A stretch of DNA of 43,080 nt from Clostridiales bacterium (GTDB lineage Bacteria; Bacillota; Clostridia; Caldicoprobacterales; DTU083). Positions 24,550 through 33,382 of the stretch are shown piece by piece. The position numbers and the translations under genes were made by a program. The notes beneath the pieces are model-generated. The model made no database searches and was not told where the DNA came from. It saw only the letters and a program-made list of their open reading frames with translations. Location of the stretch: the NCBI GenBank assembly GCA_012838915.1, contig DUOI01000145.1, positions 1-43,080 of the forward strand, given 5' to 3'. Numbering within the stretch: the stretch's first letter is position 1; each line of letters starts with the position of its first letter.

Positions 24550-24825
24550 TTACTCACCTTTCATCACAGAAGAAAGTTCTTTTATTTCAGCTGAAAGCTC
24601 ATGCAGGGTATCCCGATTCACATCATAATGCATAAAATAGCCTTTTTTTACTCCTGTAAGCAGACCTGCCTTCTTTAGAACCTTAATATGCTGCGATGTT
24701 GCCGACTCAGATATTCCAAGCTTTTTTGACAATGCCCTTACGCAATAATTATGTTTCAGGAGCAATGTAAGAATTTCAAATCTCATCTCATCTCCCATAG
24801 CCCTTAGAATCTTTATTGTATCCAT
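24550..24825 (-). CDS. ArsR family winged-helix regulator
   Basis: This 91-residue regulator has the ArsR fold with the recognition helix ISESATSQHIKVLKKAGLL and wing GYFMHYDVN. The alpha-3 metal site CxC of true ArsR/SmtB is incomplete: only one Cys remains (HNYCVRAL). It therefore may sense something other than a thiophilic metal. ATG at 24825 follows GGAGGG; the longer frame overlaps that site. It is the first gene of the ABC operon and probably its repressor. Confidence 0.9.
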   Translation of the reverse strand: MDTIKILRAMGDEMRFEILTLLLKHNYCVRALSKKLGISESATSQHIKVLKKAGLLTGVKKGYFMHYDVNRDTLHELSAEIKELSSVMKGE

Positions 24826-24845
24826 GATTACCCTCCATTGATCCA

Positions 24846-24893
24846 ATTAAGCTAGTACTTAATCAGAATATACATATTTTTTAACTTAGTCAA
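24846..24893 (-). promoter_or_regulatory. Promoter and operator of the arsR-ABC operon
   Basis: The minus strand shows TTGACT (24888-24893), 17 bases, and TATTCT (24865-24870). Just downstream, over the start site, is the inverted repeat ATTAAG-six bases-CTTAAT (24846-24863). A related ATTAAGTA half overlaps the -35, consistent with ArsR autorepression. Confidence 0.6.
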
Positions 24894-25108
24894 TACTTAA
24901 TTAAAAAACAGGCACTAATAATAACATCGGTTGCACTTCCCTTGCCTGTGCTGGTATACTGAATATTGTGGTTGTTATTGTGGTTATCACCATTGAATTG
25001 ACAGCCTTATCTCAGGTTCTGCAGCATAGATCAACTTTTGGGATATGCTGAAATTACACATAATACTCTGATACGAAAGGAAACTATTTACGGGGCGGTG
25101 TAATAATT
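24894..25108. other. Intergenic region between arsR promoter and ybaK
   Basis: No coding region is supported here. A TTGACA at about 24999-25004 has no good -10 at the right distance. No clear hairpin or riboswitch was seen. Confidence 0.4.
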
Positions 25109-25588
25109 ATGTCATCTAATCTGAAGAAAAGTGCGGCAAAAGTACAGGCTGTCCTTAATGAATTCGGCTGTAAACTCAATGTAGTGGAGTTTTCAGAATC
25201 CACCCGCACTGCACAGGAGGCAGCAGATGCCATAGGCTGTACGGTCGGCCAGATTGCAAAATCATTAATATTTAAGGGCAGAACTTCTCAAAAACCCATA
25301 TTAATTATTACAAGCGGCGCTAACCGGGTTAATGAAAAAACAATCAAGGAATACACAGGCGAAAAATTGAAAAAAGCAGATGCAGAATTTGTTTTGGAAC
25401 ATACGGGTTTTTCAATAGGCGGCGTCCCGCCCGTAGGGCACACAAAACCGTTAACCACATTTATCGATGAAGACTTAATGCAGTATGAAGAAATATGGGC
25501 GGCAGCAGGAACTCCTAATGCTGTTTTTAAACTCACACCCAAAATTCTTGCAGAAATGACAAAGGGAAGGATTATTAAAGTTAAATAG
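25109..25588 (+). CDS. YbaK/EbsC family aminoacyl-tRNA deacylase
   Basis: This 159-residue protein has the YbaK fold, with the conserved lysine in GQIAKSLIFKG (K51) and the glycine-rich GGVPPVGH near residue 108. Family members clear mischarged tRNAs (Ala- or Cys-tRNA-Pro) or related substrates in trans. It stands alone between two minus-strand units. The ATG at 25109 has a weak ribosome binding site (GGTG eight bases upstream). The exact tRNA substrate cannot be told from sequence. Confidence 0.92.
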   Translation: MSSNLKKSAAKVQAVLNEFGCKLNVVEFSESTRTAQEAADAIGCTVGQIAKSLIFKGRTSQKPILIITSGANRVNEKTIKEYTGEKLKKADAEFVLEHTGFSIGGVPPVGHTKPLTTFIDEDLMQYEEIWAAAGTPNAVFKLTPKILAEMTKGRIIKVK

Positions 25589-25659
25589 AACTCATTATCA
25601 CACCCACCCGTTTTAAGCCCTTAAACTCAAAATGCCGGGGATGTATCCGGATCTGCCTT

Positions 25660-27111
25660 TTAACGGCTTACTTCCAGCCTGGCCTTAATTTCTGCCTGTT
25701 CTTTATCAATCACCTTTTCAACAGTCAGGAATGTTAAAAGTATTATAAGAATAATTGCCGTAATAACTTCCAAGCCCAGGTAACTAAAAATAATGGCATT
25801 CCGGGTGGCAGGATTCTGTGCTGCAGCCACGGTTTTGCCGTTTATCAATGCCGGAGCCGCATATCCGGACCTGGCCAGCAATATGTTGAACAGACCGCTG
25901 GAAAGGCCGTAACCTATAGTAACAATAATAGTCTGGACAGAAGCTGACAGGCCGTCAACCCGGAAACCCGCCTTCCATTCCATATGGTCCAGTACATCGG
26001 CAAAAAGGGCCGGAAATATATAAGCTTTGGGCAAAGCTCCCATGCTTTTAATGAACTGGCCTATAAGCACCGCTGTCATATTGCGGGGATTGAGTAAACA
26101 TATAATCCCGCCGATGGCATAGAGAACATAACCTGCCATGGTCACATTTCGCTTGCCAAATCTTTTTGCCAGCGGCCATACAATGAAAATGCCGATGCCC
26201 ATGGGAAATCCGCCAATGACATTAATCCTGGTCTGGGTGATGCCGTCGTTATAACTGCCCAATACATAGTTACAATAGTAAACAAGTGATATATTTTTCA
26301 GGTTGGTTCCCAATGTGTGTATTAAATAGTAGAGGATAATAACAATCCAGTATTTATCAGTAAGCACTGCCTTAAGCTGTTTTTTTATGGGCACGGCACG
26401 CTGCTCTCTGCCTGCAGTCTCTTCCGTTACCCGCTCCTTGGTAAAATAATATTCTATCAATGTCAGTGGAAAGGCCAGAATAGATATAACTGACATTGCA
26501 GTAATCCACTTGTTTGGATCTACTCCCAGGGCCGGCAGCACCAGCATAGGAAAAATTAAAGCCACAATAACGCCGGTGACCGTAATAGCAGCTATATTGT
26601 TGAAAACAGACAATACGCCTCGCTGTGTAGTGTTCCTCGTAGACAAAGGGACCATCAGAGTATGACTCATGTTATAAATAGTATAAGCGAAGGAATAGAA
26701 CAGGTTGTAACTCACTACTACCCAGATAACCTGTACTGTCTTACTGCTTCCCGGTACTGTGAACAGCAGAATGCCGGTTACAACCGTCAGCGGTGCACTG
26801 ATCAGCAGCCAGGGCCTGGCCTTGCCCTGCTTTGAACGGGTGCGTTCAATAATCTGGCCCATAATAACATTGGTAACGGCATCGATAATCTTGCTGATAA
26901 TTGGAAATACAGCCAAAAAAGCGCCGTTCCATATGCGGGTTAACTTTAGCACATCAGTATAATAAACATTCAGGTAGGATGCCAGCACAGCGTTGAGCAG
27001 CAGTGCACCTGACGGCCCGATAAGGTAACCCAGCCATTTTTCATTCTTTTGCACATCGATGCCGGTAATTCGAGAGTTGAAATATGCTTTGTTCACCGCC
27101 TTAATCTGCAT
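25660..27111 (-). CDS. MFS transporter of the glycoside-pentoside-hexuronide:cation symporter (GPH) family
   Basis: This 483-residue protein has about 12 membrane segments and the GPH-type N-terminus ([26 protein letters not shown], then [31 protein letters not shown]). GPH proteins carry sugars or glycosides with Na+ or H+. ATG at 27111 is used because GGGGGG lies upstream; the longer frame from 27165 has no support. It stands alone, with no sugar enzyme or regulator beside it, so its substrate is unclear. It might supply the anhydrosugar locus at the window start, but that is only a guess. Confidence 0.88.
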   Translation of the reverse strand: MQIKAVNKAYFNSRITGIDVQKNEKWLGYLIGPSGALLLNAVLASYLNVYYTDVLKLTRIWNGAFLAVFPIISKIIDAVTNVIMGQIIERTRSKQGKARPWLLISAPLTVVTGILLFTVPGSSKTVQVIWVVVSYNLFYSFAYTIYNMSHTLMVPLSTRNTTQRGVLSVFNNIAAITVTGVIVALIFPMLVLPALGVDPNKWITAMSVISILAFPLTLIEYYFTKERVTEETAGREQRAVPIKKQLKAVLTDKYWIVIILYYLIHTLGTNLKNISLVYYCNYVLGSYNDGITQTRINVIGGFPMGIGIFIVWPLAKRFGKRNVTMAGYVLYAIGGIICLLNPRNMTAVLIGQFIKSMGALPKAYIFPALFADVLDHMEWKAGFRVDGLSASVQTIIVTIGYGLSSGLFNILLARSGYAAPALINGKTVAAAQNPATRNAIIFSYLGLEVITAIILIILLTFLTVEKVIDKEQAEIKARLEVSR

Positions 27112-27247
27112 ATTCCGGTCCCCCCTATTGCTTTCAGCTTCAGTGCAGCTGAAAAAAGGGAACAAGAATTTTAATTCCTTATTCCCTTAAAGACTGTTGT
27201 GAAAACAAAAATAAACTCCTCTCAGAATGCAAATAAACTTCTGTTAA

Positions 27248-27769
27248 TTATATTCTTCTGTATTTGCTTCCAAATTTCTCAACGATAAACTCCCTGAAGA
27301 CATTAATATTATCTACATCTCTTTTCCTAACCAATGACGCCTGGTTAACTGTCAGGTAAAAGATAAAATAGTCCTTACTCTCCATCAGGGCAAAAAACTG
27401 ATTGTACTTTAACTCGCCTGTTGACTTAAATTCCTTATTCTCAATAACAATTCTGTCATCAAAAAATTTCAAGGTATTAATGCTGTTAAAGGTACCTGTT
27501 TTATCAGACTTTACTCGTTGCGAATTTCTTATTTCAACTCTTAATATGACAATAATTATGGCCAGTGCAGACAATAAGACCCAGCATATAATGAGCTTTG
27601 TAAAATTAAGACTGCCGCCGTCCAAACTTACTGCTATGCTTCCGATCAAGGAAATTAAGCCCAGAAAAGGAATTACAACTTTATTTCTTCTGAAGGTTGC
27701 AATGTATAAAAACTTCCTGTAATCTTCCTTTGACATAGCTGTATTTATGATGATTTCAGGTTGCTCCAT
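27248..27769 (-). CDS. YcxB-like small membrane protein
   Basis: This 173-residue protein has two membrane helices (about residues 33-50 and 57-76) and a C-terminal YcxB-like domain with the sequence FFDDRIVIENKEFKS and YNQFFALMESKDYFIFYL. The function of this family is not known. ATG at 27769 follows GGGGGAT. It is flanked by the GPH transporter and a methyltransferase, with gaps of 80-140 bases, so it may be a separate unit. Confidence 0.82.
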   Translation of the reverse strand: MEQPEIIINTAMSKEDYRKFLYIATFRRNKVVIPFLGLISLIGSIAVSLDGGSLNFTKLIICWVLLSALAIIIVILRVEIRNSQRVKSDKTGTFNSINTLKFFDDRIVIENKEFKSTGELKYNQFFALMESKDYFIFYLTVNQASLVRKRDVDNINVFREFIVEKFGSKYRRI

Positions 27770-27854
27770 TCTTATCCCCCATATTGACTCATATTTATTT
27801 ATTATGCACTTTTCTACTGATGTTCGACATTAAAAGGATAAATGAGCCGGTTCA

Positions 27855-28607
27855 CTATTTAATTGCCCTTGTTGCATAAAAAGTGGGCACATTGAATTCA
27901 TGAAGTCTGCCTGTACCATTTGTATCCTGATATATATCTGTAAGGATAAAGCCTGCCTGTAATTGCCCCCCGATTTGTTCTTCGATGGTATGTGAAAACT
28001 GAATGCCCCAGTCATTTTTTATTGAGTCCTCGTACAATTGTTCATCCTTCAATGGATTAAACGGCAGCTTGCGGATTACCATTTTTTCTTCATCATCAAA
28101 AGCATAATTAATGCCGTTATTAAATCCTGCCAAAAGAATTCCCCCTTTTTTCAACACCCTGTAACATTCTTTCCAAACGGGGAAAACTTCCTCGATATAG
28201 CAATTGGAAACCGGATGAAAAATCAAGTCGAAGGATTCATCTTCAAGAGGCAAGGGGTTTGTCATATCTGCCTTCACCAGTTTAATCTCATAGCTTTCTC
28301 TTTCCGCAACCTCTTTTTCTTTAAGCAATTGCTTTTCTGAATAATCCAGTACCGTACATTTTGCGCCCAATGCTGCAAATATAGGTATTTGCTGGCCTCC
28401 GCCAGATGCCAGGCCTAGTATTTCAGCATTCTTCATCTCGCAAAACCAATTTTTAGGCACAGGCTTTGTAGGTGTTAACAGCACGTACCAATCATTATTC
28501 TTTGCCTTTTCAAAAACCTCATGACTAATAGGTTGCCCCCATTCCCAGCCCTTCTCTACCCATTTGTCGATAAAGCCGGAATTTATTTCTGTATATTTTT
28601 TATCCAT
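27855..28607 (-). CDS. Class I SAM-dependent methyltransferase
   Basis: This 250-residue protein has the SAM-binding motif I LGLASGGGQQIPIFAALG near residue 90, the acidic VLDYSE at the end of strand 2, and the ADMTNPLPLEDESFDLIFHP region of UbiE/Methyltransf_11 proteins. The acceptor is unknown. The N-terminal 60 residues (INSGFIDKWVEKGWEWGQPI) are typical of a clostridial subfamily of small-molecule methyltransferases. ATG at 28607 follows AGAGG by five bases. Confidence 0.88.
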   Translation of the reverse strand: MDKKYTEINSGFIDKWVEKGWEWGQPISHEVFEKAKNNDWYVLLTPTKPVPKNWFCEMKNAEILGLASGGGQQIPIFAALGAKCTVLDYSEKQLLKEKEVAERESYEIKLVKADMTNPLPLEDESFDLIFHPVSNCYIEEVFPVWKECYRVLKKGGILLAGFNNGINYAFDDEEKMVIRKLPFNPLKDEQLYEDSIKNDWGIQFSHTIEEQIGGQLQAGFILTDIYQDTNGTGRLHEFNVPTFYATRAIK

Positions 28608-28677
28608 AAAAACCTCTGATTGTTAATTACTTTAATTCTACTTGTACGGTTTAATTTTCTTTTAATACATTTAAAGC

Positions 28678-29202
28678 TTATGATTTCCTTAAAATATATC
28701 TTATAAAATTCTTTAATATTTCTTTATCTTCCAATTGCTTTAGGGCTTTGTTATGTAAAATCAGTGAAAGTATCAGTAACCCGTTGAAAATATTTAAATA
28801 TACATCTTTCAAGTCAAAGGTGAAAAATCCCTTTACCAATATATAGTCCAGGCTCCCGTCCCAAAATATCTTGTCAACCAGAGAACAAATTGCACCGGAA
28901 AACAAAAAGACAAACATGACATTGATTAGTTTATTGGTCCCTACCTGATCATTTAAGTACCTGTAAAATAAATATATCAGAATAACCATAATTAACCCTA
29001 AAGCGATGTGCACCCTTTTGCTTACACCCAACTGAAACATCGAATTAAACCAGGAATAATGCCTGTTGAACATGGGCTTAAAGTATAGAATAGGAGGCAG
29101 TATGGGAAATTGTCTTTCAAAAAAGTTATTATAAATTATTATTTTTATGATCTGCTCAATTGCTACTAGGACAAATATGCTTGCCCAGGTTTTTTTATCC
29201 AA
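28678..29202 (-). CDS. Divergent signal peptidase II (LspA-like) protein
   Basis: This 174-residue protein has four hydrophobic segments in the LspA layout. The expected motifs are present in altered form: VAIEQIIK in place of the usual DQxxK, FSGAICSLVDKIFWDGSLDYI in place of GGAxGNxxDR, and FTFDLKDVYLN in place of FNxAD. The two catalytic Asp are therefore kept (D in LVDK and D in LKDVY), but Asn is lost from NxxDR. The start is probably TTG at 29202, eight bases after GGGAG; the longer reading from GTG at 29235 lacks a site. It may be a true but divergent lipoprotein signal peptidase, or a paralogue with another substrate. Confidence 0.75.
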   Translation of the reverse strand: MDKKTWASIFVLVAIEQIIKIIIYNNFFERQFPILPPILYFKPMFNRHYSWFNSMFQLGVSKRVHIALGLIMVILIYLFYRYLNDQVGTNKLINVMFVFLFSGAICSLVDKIFWDGSLDYILVKGFFTFDLKDVYLNIFNGLLILSLILHNKALKQLEDKEILKNFIRYILRKS

Positions 29203-29302
29203 GTTTTCTTCTCCCTCTGCTTCATAATATTCCACTAATGCTTAATATGACAGAACTTTATTTATTGAGAGAACTTTATTTGGGTTTGACAAGAGTTGGT
29301 TT

Positions 29303-29902
29303 CTACATCTCCCTGCGGCCTTCCAGGGCTTTGGATAATGTTACCTGATCGGCATACTCCAGGTCGCCGCCCACCGGTATGCCGTGGGCAATCCGGGTTA
29401 CTTTAATCCCCATAGGTTTTAACAGCCTTGAAATATAGACGGCAGTGGCTTCCCCTTCCACGTCCGGATTGGTAGCCATGATCACTTCTTTAACCTGATC
29501 GCTGTTCACCCGTTGGACCAACTCCTTGATCCGGATATCATCCGGCCCGATTCCTTCCATGGGGGAAATGCTTCCGTGGAGGACATGATACACGCCTTTA
29601 TAATCCTGCAGTTTTTCCATGGCAACAACGTCACGCGGATCCTTTACCACACAAATGAGGGACTGATCTCGGTTGTGGCTGCTGCATACAACACAGGGAT
29701 CCCGATCGGTAAGATTACAGCAGACTGAACAGTAGCGGATTCCTTCTCTGGCCTTTATAATAGCCTTGGTTAAATCCATCACTCTGTCCTTTGGCAAATC
29801 AATGATATGAAAAGCCAGGCGCTGGGCGGTTTTCCCACCGATCCCCGGAAGCCTGGACAATTCATTAATTAAACGGGCAATTGATTCAATATAATAATTC
29901 AT
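29303..29902 (-). CDS. recR: Recombination protein RecR
   Basis: This 199-residue protein acts with RecF and RecO to load RecA on gapped DNA. It has the N-terminal helix-hairpin-helix ([17 protein letters not shown]), the four-Cys zinc finger ([16 protein letters not shown], residues 58-73) and the TOPRIM domain ([16 protein letters not shown], then [13 protein letters not shown]). The length is normal. ATG at 29902 follows GGGGAG. It is downstream of ybaB in the standard dnaX-ybaB-recR order, but yaaL does not follow. Confidence 0.97.
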   Translation of the reverse strand: MNYYIESIARLINELSRLPGIGGKTAQRLAFHIIDLPKDRVMDLTKAIIKAREGIRYCSVCCNLTDRDPCVVCSSHNRDQSLICVVKDPRDVVAMEKLQDYKGVYHVLHGSISPMEGIGPDDIRIKELVQRVNSDQVKEVIMATNPDVEGEATAVYISRLLKPMGIKVTRIAHGIPVGGDLEYADQVTLSKALEGRREM

Positions 29903-29949
29903 GGGGGCTCCCCACCGCTTTCCTTCGTTGTTCTACAATGAGCCCGGGA

Positions 29950-30291
29950 TTAGAATAGTCCCGGAGGCATACCCATTCCGCCGGTTAATTTGCTCATCTC
30001 ACCCTGTACCATTTCGTCCGCCTTGCGGATTGCTTCATTTACTGCAGCCAATATTAAATCCTGCAGCATTTCAATATCATCGGGGTCCACTACTTCAGGT
30101 TTAATGGTGATTTCCATAATTTCCTTCCTGCCATTGGCAATAACAGAAACAACACCGCCGCCAACAGAGGCTTCCACTGTTTTTTCCTCCAGCTCCTGCT
30201 GCATTTTTACCATTTGTTCCTGCATCTTTTTGGCTTGCTTCATCAAATTGTTAATGTTCCCCATTCCACCGGGAAATCCGCCTCTTGCCAT
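29950..30291 (-). CDS. ybaB: YbaB/EbfC family nucleoid-associated protein
   Basis: This 113-residue DNA-binding protein has the usual Gly/Met-rich start ([23 protein letters not shown]), a central [20 protein letters not shown] strand region, and [24 protein letters not shown] at the C-terminal helix. ATG at 30291 follows GAGGAGGAAG; the longer frame is not needed. It lies between dnaX and recR, 90 bases after the first. Confidence 0.95.
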   Translation of the reverse strand: MARGGFPGGMGNINNLMKQAKKMQEQMVKMQQELEEKTVEASVGGGVVSVIANGRKEIMEITIKPEVVDPDDIEMLQDLILAAVNEAIRKADEMVQGEMSKLTGGMGMPPGLF

Positions 30292-30381
30292 ATTTACTTC
30301 CTCCTCGAATAAGATTCCACCCAATGTGTTTTCATTATACCATATTCATGATTAGTTCAACCCTGTAAAACGAGTTTTCGA

Positions 30382-32166
30382 TTAATCCTCATCCACAACT
30401 TCAACCAAACTGCCAAATGCTTCTCTGGCCTTTTCAACTATATAATCCTCGTCGGCTGTCTGCTCCTCTATCTCATCCTCCAGCATACATTCAAGTCTGA
30501 CTTGCTGTCCGGATGTTTTTTTTATCATATCCTCAATAAAGGTACGGTTGTTTTCCTGCTCAATCAACAAAACATGAAATCCCATAGACGGCGGAAAAAT
30601 CAGTTTAAACACACCGTTTTTACCCATGCGGGGCTTTGCATCCATCAGGGTAGCGTGAATGGACGGCCTTTCCTGCTCTATACCATCCATAATTTGAGGC
30701 CATTTTGATGCCGGATCCGGGCCCGTCTGAGCATCCCCGGCTTTTGTCGCAGTTGCCGCTGCCCCGACTGCCCCTTGTCGGCTTTCCGAAGGCTCTGTTC
30801 CAACAGGCTTTCGTTCCGCTTCTTTCAAACCTGAATCGGATTTCTCCAGGTAAGAATCTGACTTTTCGCTATACATATCCATTTCTGTTCCCTGTTTGAC
30901 AGCCTTTTGTTGTTCAGCTCTTTTTTTCTGCTTAACAGGTTTATTCTCCTCCCTGGCATCATCATGTAGGATGCCGGGGGTTACCGGTGCAATCATTGCA
31001 TCGGAAGCAGCCATCCCGCCGCTGCCTAATTTCTTTTCCAGGTATTCCACCCGGTCCAGAAGCGCCTCCAATGATGCTTCCTGCTCAGGCCGGCACAGCT
31101 TGACGGCTGCCAGTTCCAACAAAACCCGGGGCTGAGTACTGTATCTCATCTCGGATTCCAGGGGAGATAAAAGTTCTATAGTGCGAATCAGCCTGCCCTC
31201 ACCGGCCTTTTCAGCCTGATTCTTCAGCTGTTTTAGAGTAGACTCAGCTACGTCCAGAAGACTTTCCGGATTGCTGCAGGACTTAACAATCAAGAGGTTT
31301 CTTATATAATGCAGCAGATCCCGCAGAAAGGCATTGAAATCCTTGCCGTCGTCTGAAAGACGGCCAATATTATGCAGCAAGCCCTGAAGATTGCCGGTCA
31401 ATATGTCTTCTGCTACCTGGAATAAAAAATCCTGATCTGCTGTCCCAAGGATATTGAGAACGTCATCATTGGTGATATGGCCGCCGCAAAAGCTCATACA
31501 CTGATCCAGAAGACTGAGAGCATCCCGCATTCCGCCTTCTGCCCAACGGGCTATGGTATGTAAACTTTCTTCATCTATGGTTACATTCATTTTATCACAA
31601 ATAGCCTTCATCCTTGCTGTCAGCACTTTTTGCGGAATTCTCCTGAAATCAAAGCGCTGACATCGGGACAAAATGGTAGCGGGCAGCTTGTGAGGCTCAG
31701 TTGTAGCCAAAACAAAGACGACATGGGGAGGGGGTTCCTCCAATGTTTTCAGCAAAGCATTAAAAGCACCGATGGACAGCATATGGACCTCGTCTATGAT
31801 ATATACCTTATATCTCCCGATAGCAGGCGGAAAACGAACCTTGTCCCGCAGATCCCGTATCTCATCAACTCCGTTATTGGATGCCGCATCAATCTCCACT
31901 ATATCCATATTGCTTTCCGAAGATAAACTGATGCAAGTCTGACATTCCCCGCATGGGCCATGCTCTGTTGGCGACGTGCAATTGATAGCCCGTGCAAATA
32001 TCTTGGCGGTACTGGTCTTCCCTGTTCCACGGGAGCCGCAGAACAAATATGCATGTGCAATATGACCGCTGGCAAGCTGATTTTTGAGAGTGCGGACAAT
32101 TGTGTTCTGCCCCACTACATCCTGAAAGGTATCCGGACGCCATTGCCGGTAAAGAGCTGTATAGAT
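30382..32166 (-). CDS. dnaX: DNA polymerase III subunits gamma/tau, with apparent ATC start
   Basis: This is the clamp-loader ATPase. The conserved N-terminus YTALYRQWRPDTFQDVVGQ is encoded, but the frame has no ATG, GTG or TTG between an upstream TGA (32173-32175) and the GTG at 32115, which would cut off 17 conserved residues. The codon before TAT is ATC (32164-32166), six bases after AGGTGA, so ATC seems to be the start. Walker A is GSRGTGKTS (44-52); the zinc cysteines are C63, C72, C75 and C78. The full protein would be 594 residues (tau). An A7 run at codons 414-416 can give a 417-residue gamma form by -1 slippage. Confidence 0.93.
   Translation of the reverse strand: MYTALYRQWRPDTFQDVVGQNTIVRTLKNQLASGHIAHAYLFCGSRGTGKTSTAKIFARAINCTSPTEHGPCGECQTCISLSSESNMDIVEIDAASNNGVDEIRDLRDKVRFPPAIGRYKVYIIDEVHMLSIGAFNALLKTLEEPPPHVVFVLATTEPHKLPATILSRCQRFDFRRIPQKVLTARMKAICDKMNVTIDEESLHTIARWAEGGMRDALSLLDQCMSFCGGHITNDDVLNILGTADQDFLFQVAEDILTGNLQGLLHNIGRLSDDGKDFNAFLRDLLHYIRNLLIVKSCSNPESLLDVAESTLKQLKNQAEKAGEGRLIRTIELLSPLESEMRYSTQPRVLLELAAVKLCRPEQEASLEALLDRVEYLEKKLGSGGMAASDAMIAPVTPGILHDDAREENKPVKQKKRAEQQKAVKQGTEMDMYSEKSDSYLEKSDSGLKEAERKPVGTEPSESRQGAVGAAATATKAGDAQTGPDPASKWPQIMDGIEQERPSIHATLMDAKPRMGKNGVFKLIFPPSMGFHVLLIEQENNRTFIEDMIKKTSGQQVRLECMLEDEIEEQTADEDYIVEKAREAFGSLVEVVDED
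30919..30947 (-). promoter_or_regulatory. Candidate dnaX programmed -1 slip site with upstream SD-like element
   Basis: The minus strand reads CAG AAA AAA AGA GCT GAA. A -1 slip on the A7 run (30921-30927) gives AAG AGC TGA, a stop after two codons. AGGGAGGAG lies 18 bases upstream (E. coli dnaX has AGGGAG at 10 bases). No strong downstream stem-loop is seen. Confidence 0.5.
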
Positions 32167-32212
32167 AACGGTTCACCTGCCTTCCACTGGGTCTTCTTTC
32201 TTTTGTCATACC

Positions 32213-32221
32213 ATTATATCA
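32213..32221 (-). promoter_or_regulatory. Possible extended -10 promoter of dnaX
   Basis: TGATATAAT on the minus strand (TATAAT at 32213-32218) is an extended -10 element about 47 bases before the ATC start. The -35 at the right distance is poor (TAACAA). Confidence 0.45.
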
Positions 32222-32284
32222 CAAAGAAATGCCTATTGTTAGTCAAAAATGGTACAGGCTGTGGCTGCTTAGCAGAAAGAATTC

Positions 32285-33382
32285 TTATACTACCTTTCGG
32301 ATTTTACCCACTGCAAGAAGAGCAACAGGCATAATAAAACATAAAAATATATTAATTGGTAAGCCAATGTAATCTGAGAACTGCTCCAGCTCCAATCTGT
32401 TACTACCCAGATAAAAGGCAAAAATGAAAGCAAATAAAATAAGCGGACTTATAAAATGTTTTACTTCTGAAAGGGAAAAAAGAAATTTTATGATACTGAC
32501 AGCCAGATAAAAAAAGAAGCTGATAACCGTGAAATCAATAAATACCCAGAATGCCAGGGCTACCGACTCAATCCGCTCTATTGTTTCCAGTAGTGATATG
32601 CTTTTTATGGATACAAAATAGGGCAGCGGAATTCGCTGTATTACAGTATGTCCATAAACACCAATGGTCTGTATCAATAGCATTAAACCTGTAATTGTAA
32701 GAAACAGGACTGCTTGCAGGCCAAACCTGCGGATGTGCTCCTTATCGTTTATTTTATCCCCAAGAAAGAACACCAGGGAAAAATATCCCCATATACCAAG
32801 CAGGGATTTAATTGTTCTGGTCAAAGGTATAATATCAAATTGTATTACCGGGAACAAATTAATAAGCTGCACATTCGGCAAGCTGAACAGGAATAATGAT
32901 AGAAAAACTATAAAAAAAAGGTAAAAAAGAAATTCAACCGTCCTGGCCATATTCACTATCCCGCCTCTGACAGCATAAAAAACAGCAGTGAGCATGGTTA
33001 TATAAAAAAAAGTGGGTGTGGTATTAGGCAGAAGGGATGATAATAATCTCTCCGCAAAATACCTTATGTATAGGCCCGTCAATATCATAAACCATACAAG
33101 ATAAAAAGCCAGTATCGCCCTTCCCACAACATTCCCGAAAACCTTTATATAAAGTCCTGCAAGGCCGGCATCCTTTTGCTTTTTAAACAACGATTGCATT
33201 ATGTAAACCAGACAGATTAATGGCAGCACTGAAAATAACGGGGCCAGCCATCCGGCCCGCCCTACCGTTTCCGAAGCATATTTTGGTATTATCCGTATAA
33301 CCGCTGAGCCTTGAGCGGTAATAAAAAGAATGACAGCCTGACGCGTAGAAATCTTGTCTGTGGATGCCAGCATCCATATCAC
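32285..33382 (-). CDS. Spore germination protein, GerAB/GerKB family permease
   Basis: This 365-residue protein has about ten membrane segments and belongs to the APC-type GerAB family that binds the germinant in the inner spore membrane. The start segment STDKISTRQAVILFITAQGSA is characteristic. It is the last of four co-directional genes in the order A, C, small protein, B. The GTG at 33382 overlaps the preceding TAG by one base; ATG at 33373 is an alternative start. Confidence 0.92.
   Translation of the reverse strand: MIWMLASTDKISTRQAVILFITAQGSAVIRIIPKYASETVGRAGWLAPLFSVLPLICLVYIMQSLFKKQKDAGLAGLYIKVFGNVVGRAILAFYLVWFMILTGLYIRYFAERLLSSLLPNTTPTFFYITMLTAVFYAVRGGIVNMARTVEFLFYLFFIVFLSLFLFSLPNVQLINLFPVIQFDIIPLTRTIKSLLGIWGYFSLVFFLGDKINDKEHIRRFGLQAVLFLTITGLMLLIQTIGVYGHTVIQRIPLPYFVSIKSISLLETIERIESVALAFWVFIDFTVISFFFYLAVSIIKFLFSLSEVKHFISPLILFAFIFAFYLGSNRLELEQFSDYIGLPINIFLCFIMPVALLAVGKIRKVV

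Noticed and set aside
29252-29281. AGAACTTTATTT direct repeat (29252-29263, 29270-29281) as a block boundary repeat
   Set aside because: Both copies are at the same end of the block and no match was found at the other end near 9.0 kb.
9018-29302. Prophage or integrative element
   Set aside because: There is no integrase, recombinase, phage structural or conjugation gene in the block.
31889-32209. Minus-strand frame from ATG 32209 as the true upstream part of dnaX
   Set aside because: Its protein (Cys/Ser-rich) has no similarity to DnaX, and the conserved N-terminus is coded in the dnaX frame itself.
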